DNA of 64,000 bases from Cercis canadensis (lineage: Eukaryota; Streptophyta; Magnoliopsida; Fabales; Fabaceae), in the NCBI GenBank assembly GCA_003255065.1, contig QAOA01006516.1, positions 466,691 through 530,690 of the forward strand, read 5' to 3'. Both the position numbers and the translations under genes were made by a program. Positions 58,600 through 64,000 of the stretch are shown here, piece by piece; positions within the stretch are counted from its first letter, which is position 1; the number at the start of each line of letters is the position of its first letter. Below the pieces are notes generated by a model. The model was not told the origin of the DNA. It searched no databases and worked only from the letters and a program-made list of their open reading frames with translations.

Positions 58600-59668
58600 A
58601 GAATGTGTCCTTTTCTATTTTTTATTTTTAAATTTAATATATATTGGGCCACGGACCAATTTTGATGAGGCCACGGTGCATTGACCAAAAGGAAAAACGA
58701 CGTCGTATCATGAACGCAAAGGCAACAAGGAGGGCGCTACAACGCAGGTGAAAGGACTTGTTATCGGCTTTGTCGAGAGCAGCGTCAACCCCTTCATACC
58801 AGCCTTGCCTCGGGCGTACGATCCCCCCCTTTTCCATCAAACTAAATTTCTCATTTTTTTTTTCTGGAAATTGCCAATCGCAGCTAGTTCCTTCTTGCAT
58901 TGCAACTGAAAGATTTCATCAGCTCAGCAAGATTGTTCTCAACTGTCACTCCCACCAGAACAGATTGAATTCCTCAAATATTTGATTTCAGGTTTGACTG
59001 ACTATTTTGGTTTTTAGCTTTCTTTTCTCTTTCCTGGGGTTGCTCTGTCGGTGTGTCCAAGTCTTATCGTCTCCAGCAGTTTTTGAAAATTTCAGAATTA
59101 AAAAATAAAATAAAACCTGGAAACGTTTTTTTAGCCCCTATCTAAACGCGTATCGGTATCGGATACATATCCGAAGCTGGTATCCTGGCCATTCTGAACT
59201 ATCGGTGCTTCCTAGAGTCTGTTTCGCTTTTCTTACCTTTGTGTTTGATTTCCATTTTTTGTTTTTTTTTTCAGTAAAATGGTGATATGGAATGGCTTGC
59301 TGCCAGTTTGATTAATGAAAGGTCCTTTTTTGATTTTAGATTAGATGCAGTCTTATGTTTTATTTTTGGCGACATTAACTGTACCAGCTCTTGTGTGTGT
59401 CTTTTGTCATTTATCGATTTATCGTGAAACTGTAGTTGGGAGCACTGAAAATTTCTATGTTTTCTTCTCTGTGCTTTTGATCACAAGGTAAATGCAAACA
59501 TGGGGTTATATAAATATTTATTGCGGTAATTAAATTTTAGAAATTTAAATGCTGAAGACTTGTTTGGAAATATTTTTGTTTTTAGGGTTTTGTTCAGGTC
59601 GTTTGGTTTGCAATTTCTGATGCTGAAGAAATAACAAGACTTGAAGGCTTTGCTCTTCACTGTGAAAA
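58600..59668 (+). promoter_or_regulatory. Promoter, 5' UTR and likely leader intron of the Raf-like kinase gene
   Basis: TGGGCC (58645-58650) and the palindrome ACGACGTCGT near 58697 lie upstream of a GC-richer 5' UTR. A donor CAG|GTTTGA at 58991-58992 and an acceptor such as TTCAG at 59597 suggest a leader intron of about 600 bp before the ATG at 59669. Site assignments are by motif only. Confidence 0.45.
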
Positions 59669-60579
59669 ATGTTGGAAGGTGGTGCGAAGTTCACTGGAAT
59701 AATAGACCTCAACAAGCAGCATAATAACTATTATGATTTCTCTCAAGGTTTTTACCATAAGCTCGAAGAGGGTACCAACATGTCAATTGACAGCATTGGG
59801 AGTTTGCAAATAAGCAATGGTGGAGGATCTGTTGCAATGTCTATTGACAATAGCAGTGTTGGGTCCAATGATTCCCATACTCGTATTTTGAACCACCAAG
59901 GATTGCGGAGGCGTCCCAATGATAACTACTCTGTCGCACAGAGTGTCAATCGTCGAAGAAGTGTCACACATGCTCTGAGTGATGATGCTTTGGCTCAAGC
60001 TCTAATGGACAGTACTTCCCCAACCTTGGGGCTTGAAAATTTTGATGAGTGGACCATTGATTTGAACAAGCTCAGTATGGGTGAGGCTTTTGCACAAGGG
60101 GCTTTTGGGAAACTCTATAGAGGTACTTACAACGGTGAAGATGTTGCTATCAAAATCTTGGAGAGGCCTGAAAATGACCCAGTGAAGGCTCAGATAATGG
60201 AACAACAGTTTCAGCAGGAGGTCATGATGCTGGCTACGCTAAAGCATCCTAACATAGTTCGTTTTATTGGTGCATGCCGCAAGCCAATGGTCTGGTGCAT
60301 TGTAACTGAGTATGCTAAAGGTGGTTCAGTACGACAGTTTTTAATGAAACGCCAAAACCGATCAGTTCCCCTCAAATTGGCTGTCAAACAAGCTTTGGAT
60401 GTTGCACGGGGGATGGCATATGTTCATGGCCTTGGGTTGATCCACAGGGACTTAAAATCTGACAATCTTTTGATTTTTGGTGACAAATCAATCAAAATTG
60501 CTGACTTTGGAGTTGCTCGGATTGAGGTACAGACTGAAGGAATGACGCCTGAGACTGGAACTTACCGTTGGATGGCTCC
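59669..60579 (+). CDS. Raf-like MAPKKK (RAF22/RAF28 type), first coding exon
   Basis: The first exon encodes 303 full codons plus two bases and ends CC|GTAAG inside the APE-side motif TGTYRWMAP. The N-terminus ([50 protein letters not shown]) matches from memory Arabidopsis At4g31170/At2g24360, C-group Raf-like kinases of the cytosol. The kinase domain has the Gly loop at residues 144-147 (GAFG), VAIK Lys at 162, helix-C Glu at 184, HRDLKSDN at 259-266 and DFG at 279-281, all intact. Such kinases phosphorylate Ser/Thr (and some Tyr) in stress signalling. The remaining exons (from the EMI motif to the C-lobe) lie past 64000. No defect seen, so this is likely a functional gene. Confidence 0.93.
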
Positions 60580-62759
60580 GTAAGATTATTCAGTGTTCTT
60601 TTTCTTTCTATATTAATTTTAATATCTGAGCTCGTTTATGTTTCTACAGTTCTAACTTTGCACAAATTTCATGAGTTTTTTTTCTTTAATATTCTTAACA
60701 AAAAAGTAAAAGTTTTAAAGAAGATTGGTAAAATTTTAAATGATGCTAACGGGCAGTTGTGCTTGAATTTTTTTTCTTAGTTTTGTGGAGTCAACACCAT
60801 GTTTTTTCTCTTTTCATGATGGTTGTTTGAGATCCTTTAATGAAAATTGCACAACCACTGAAACAGGTAATACATGAATTTTTAATGCGCAGTGGGTTGT
60901 CCTGGCCTATTTTGGTCAGGTCTTATCCGTCCATTTTAGATGTTCTTGTAGATGAAAGGAGTGCATGGTCTTTTAGAAGTCTACCCTATTTGTGGGTTTT
61001 TGGTCAGTATGGCTGGGGCATTCTCTGTCTTCAATCTGTGCACATCTGCACAAGGTTTCTTTGGGGGGTCTTTAATGCCTTTACAGAGGGATTTGAGACC
61101 TTTTCTGAGCTGATGTTTTTGATCTTTTGTTTTAGGAGGGTTGCTTTCCTCCTTCTATGAATTCTTCTTCCATATTAAAAATCATTTTCACTGTGCGATC
61201 TTCGTTTCCACTTTGGTTCTTATATATTGCCCCCACTTGATTCTACTTTCTTGTTGTTTCATTTCTTCAATTTTGACAATGCTATAGAATATAATTGTGA
61301 TATGAATTTGTTTTAATCACAATTCTCACGCCATCTTATCTATATTTTTGGTCCATGAAGAAGTCGGAGAAAAATTTCTATCTTCTCTCTTTTTGTATGA
61401 CTCAAGGGGTGGGCCAGAGGAATGATTGCACTACATCAGGGCTAACAGCATAGGAAAATTTATTGGTGCCATGTTTTTAGAATGTAGCTTTGGCTTAGTT
61501 GTTAGGTAAAAAGGGAGTTCTGATAAGAATGCTAGTTTCAAAAAGTTGATACCAATGAAATTCCTTTGAATATTTTTCTCATCTCTTTTCCATTATGTTT
61601 TTTTGTTACTTTTTGTCTTGGGATTTGAGAAAATTGCACATTTCATGTGTTGTTCCTCTAGTGACTTGATTTATTTGTGTAGATTGGTTACAAACTGCAC
61701 TTTTACTAGAATTGGAGAATCTTTTTCCCCCAAAACTATCCTCTACTTGGGTGATCCATGGGCAAGTTTTGGGCCAATAATCTTTAATGGATATTCTGCT
61801 TTGTTGTCTTAAGGAATGGAAGCTAACTCTATAAGCAATGTCTAAAATCTGTTGCTCCTTTATCATACATCATCTACATGCATTTATTTCAAATAAAAAC
61901 TTTCTAATTCGTGTCAATTAAAAGCTGGAAAAGTCAAAATAGGTATGATACTGAGAAACCTTGCTGGGGCTTGGGGGAACTAAGTTGTTTATGGCATTTG
62001 CTGGTATTTCGTCGGGCAATTCTTGGGGAGTTCATTTTGTTACTTGTATTTGGCTTTGGATGTCAAAAATTGGCTCTGTACTGAGGCCTTTTTATGTGTT
62101 TGATATCTGAATATTGGCATGTTTTGGCAAGTTCAAGTAAGGTAGAAGGGAAGGTGTAAGATAAAGGAGATTTGTTTTCTTTACTTGTTTGGAGATAAGG
62201 AGGGATTAGGGGAAAACGAAATTGAATCAGTTTGTCAGATCTGGAAGTGACGGTTGTCAAAGTATGTAATTTCAAAATCTTTCAGGCCATCTTGTTTCCC
62301 TCTTTTTAATTCTCCCATGTTTGGGTGATAAAACTTGGTGGCCTTTTATGCTGTTTCAACCTGACAGCAGTTATGGTCATGCAACTTCTTCTTTACCGTA
62401 TAGTGTTTTAATATCTTACATCTGTTCCTCCATAGTGTTGGCTTATTCATTTTGTGCATGATGCTCTTCCCTTCCCTTCTATGTACAATGGATATAAATG
62501 AAGAGTTTGTGCAACAATCTACTTGTGATTTTGGATGCTAAACTTGCTAATTTATTTAGCTGTGTTGTGGTTTTCTAATAATTTTTTTTTTGTTTTTTAA
62601 ACTTAAAAGGCTTTATTATGTCTTTTAAGATAGTATGCCCAAAAGTAATCGAAAGGGGAAATATTGAATTTTTCACCTACTCTAGAGTATTTTTTCTCTA
62701 TTTGCTTTTGGGGTTTTAGGAGAAGAAAGGGGTGTAAGGTGGTGTGAAGTAGTACCCTT

Positions 62760-63245
62760 TTTTGCTGGTGTGTGGTATATCTGGCTATAGCATAATGCTG
62801 GAATATTCTGTTAAGAGATCTCCTTGCCTCCATCTTTTGTGGGATAGACTAGTTTTTCTTGTTTCTTTGTGGGTTTCAACTCATGAGTTCTTCAAGAGAA
62901 CCTATCATTCAGATATGCCGAAGGAGTGGAGAGCGCTTCTGAGTTGATTTATTTTCCTTTTTGTTGTTCTTTTCCCTGCCTGCTGTTTTTGTATCTCTTT
63001 GGAGGAATCCTGATCCTCCTGTCTTGTATTCACTTCCTCGCATAAGAAAGTCTAATTTTGTTGATTGGTTTTAGAGGTTTTGGAAATAAGGAGGGTAAAA
63101 TTTTATGTCAGTGTGTGGTTTACACATCTATCTGGTGTATTTGGTTGGAGAGGAATGTTTCTTTCTATATGTCCAAAATGTTAATTTTTTTGCTAGTTAA
63201 GAATGTTTCAATAATTAGTTTGTTATTTGAAAACATAGAATTATA
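62760..63245 (+). pseudogene. LINE-type reverse transcriptase tail remnant in intron
   Basis: The frame 63058-63246 reads FRGFGNKEGKILCQCVVYTS, followed by IWCIWLERNVSF. This resembles the zf-RVT tail of plant LINE RT proteins, where a K-ILW-C-W-IWLERN-R-F pattern is typical. The preceding open stretch (62762-62947) contains HEFFKRTYHSDMP. Only this end of the element is recognisable. Confidence 0.5.
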
Positions 63246-63262
63246 GAGAATGGGTAGACTAG

Positions 63263-63686
63263 GGCCCCACTTGGGTAAACAACTTATTTAAGCGCTTATA
63301 TAAGAAAGCCTTATATGAGAAGCTTTTATATCATAAGCTCCTTTTAAATTAAGCTATTTAGTGTTTGGATACATACTTGAAAAAGTGCTTTTAAAGGTTG
63401 GGTTTTAAAGGTGGGAAATGAAAGGTTGGGTTTCCATGGAATGTTTAATATTAATGGGGATATAATTGTCCCATAAATTTCAAAAACAGCTTGCTGGTCA
63501 TGAAGGAAATCAGCTTTCGTATGAGTCTTTTTTAAGAAGCCTAAAAAAATGGTTTCACAAAATAAGCTAAAAATAGCTTTTGGGTTAATAAGCTGATCCA
63601 AACACCATTTTCTTTTTTTACATAAAAGCACTTATACTAGAAGAGAAGCTCTAATAAGCTGTAAGCTATGCTATCCAAATGGGGCC
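63263..63686. mobile_element. PIF/Harbinger- or hAT-like MITE, 424 bp, in intron
   Basis: Ends GGCCCCACTTGGGTA and, read from the right, GGCCCCATTTGGATA are inverted repeats with three mismatches in 15. They are flanked by TAG at 63260-63262 and 63687-63689. The interior carries many AAGCTTAT / ATAAGCTT-like words in both orientations. The 3-bp flank favours PIF/Harbinger, but TAGGGCCCC could also be read as a hAT end. Confidence 0.65.
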
Positions 63687-64000
63687 TAGATGAACTTTCA
63701 CCCATAAAAAATAGAAACTGCCAGTTGGGCTTGGGAGGTGAATATCAATTTTAATGTATTCTTTTCAAAAAATGGCCTACTTTAAAAAGATGTGTCTCAT
63801 TTGGATTTTAGGGCAGTTAGATTTTATTATGTTAATAATAGGAATCAACATGCATGGGTTGTACGGCACTGAAACTTGACAGTTTACATCCGTCAGTGTT
63901 ATATTGGTGTTATGGGATGTTAAAACTTTGGTTGGATTGCTGGCATATCCTATTTTCTTTCTGCATTTTCATATGCATTATTTGTTCTAGTCTTCTAGAT

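Larger units (their letters stand above)
60580..64000 (+). other. First intron of the Raf-like kinase gene (incomplete)
   Basis: Starts with GTAAG and contains no candidate second exon up to the window end, so it is at least 3.4 kb. It is T-rich on the plus strand, as plant introns are, and carries the transposon remnants listed separately. Short frames such as 60840-61160 have no recognised homology. Confidence 0.7.

Noticed and set aside
1..64000. CRISPR arrays, bacterial operons, rRNA or tRNA genes
   Set aside because: No regularly spaced repeats, no ribosome-binding-site-led gene runs and no cloverleaf or rRNA-like sequence were seen; the window is plant nuclear DNA.

Overview
The window is nuclear DNA of a flowering plant, most likely a heterozygous eudicot. 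The evidence is GT-AG introns, plant-type protein families (a TASH3-like TPLATE-complex subunit, a Raf-like kinase, FAR1-related proteins), degenerate CCCTAAA telomere-type repeats, and a dense load of MULE, Ty1-copia, Ty3-like and endogenous pararetrovirus sequence. It is a draft assembly with 17 single N's. Twelve of these sit between two nearly identical copies of the same sequence (27 bp to 1.39 kb). These look like unmerged contig ends or two haplotypes, not biological tandem repeats.

Two host genes sit at the edges. At the left, on the minus strand, are the first four exons of a TASH3-like gene (213-1133), including a first coding exon of only 6 bp. At the right, on the plus strand, is the first coding exon of a Raf-like MAPKKK of the RAF22/RAF28 type (59669-60579). 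It stops at an exon boundary inside the kinase domain, and the following intron runs past the window end. Neither gene is complete here.

From 1.5 to 24.8 kb lie MITE-like and foldback elements, a broken MULE transposase, a frameshifted fragment of the cap-binding protein CBP20, a decayed multi-exon coiled-coil gene whose stops all fall at glutamine-type codons, an isolated RNase H1 N-terminal (viroplasmin-type) domain, a Ulp1-like protease pseudogene and a solo LTR with a perfect 5-bp target duplication. From 24.8 to 38.3 kb lie a FAR1-related pseudogene, a telomere-like array, LTR pieces and a plant-mobile-domain remnant.

The most striking part is 38.3-58.0 kb, a nested stack of elements. 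An endogenous caulimovirid-like pararetrovirus on the minus strand runs from a tRNA-Met primer site near 57.9 kb through movement, capsid, RT and RNase H remnants to a second primer site near 38.4 kb. It is interrupted by a copia LTR plus gag fragment, by a 10,009-bp MULE with long inverted ends and an exact 9-bp target duplication (46048-56056), by a second MULE with a broken transposase (about 41110-45722) and by a 212-bp MITE-like element (40727-40938). Inside the 10-kb MULE is an apparent solo LTR (47180-53849), which itself contains a second, rearranged pararetrovirus copy. All viral reading frames seen are broken.

I found no evidence of an intact new biological system. The value of the window is in this readable insertion history, in several pseudogenes with identifiable lesions, and in a few coding-like stretches that I could not identify.
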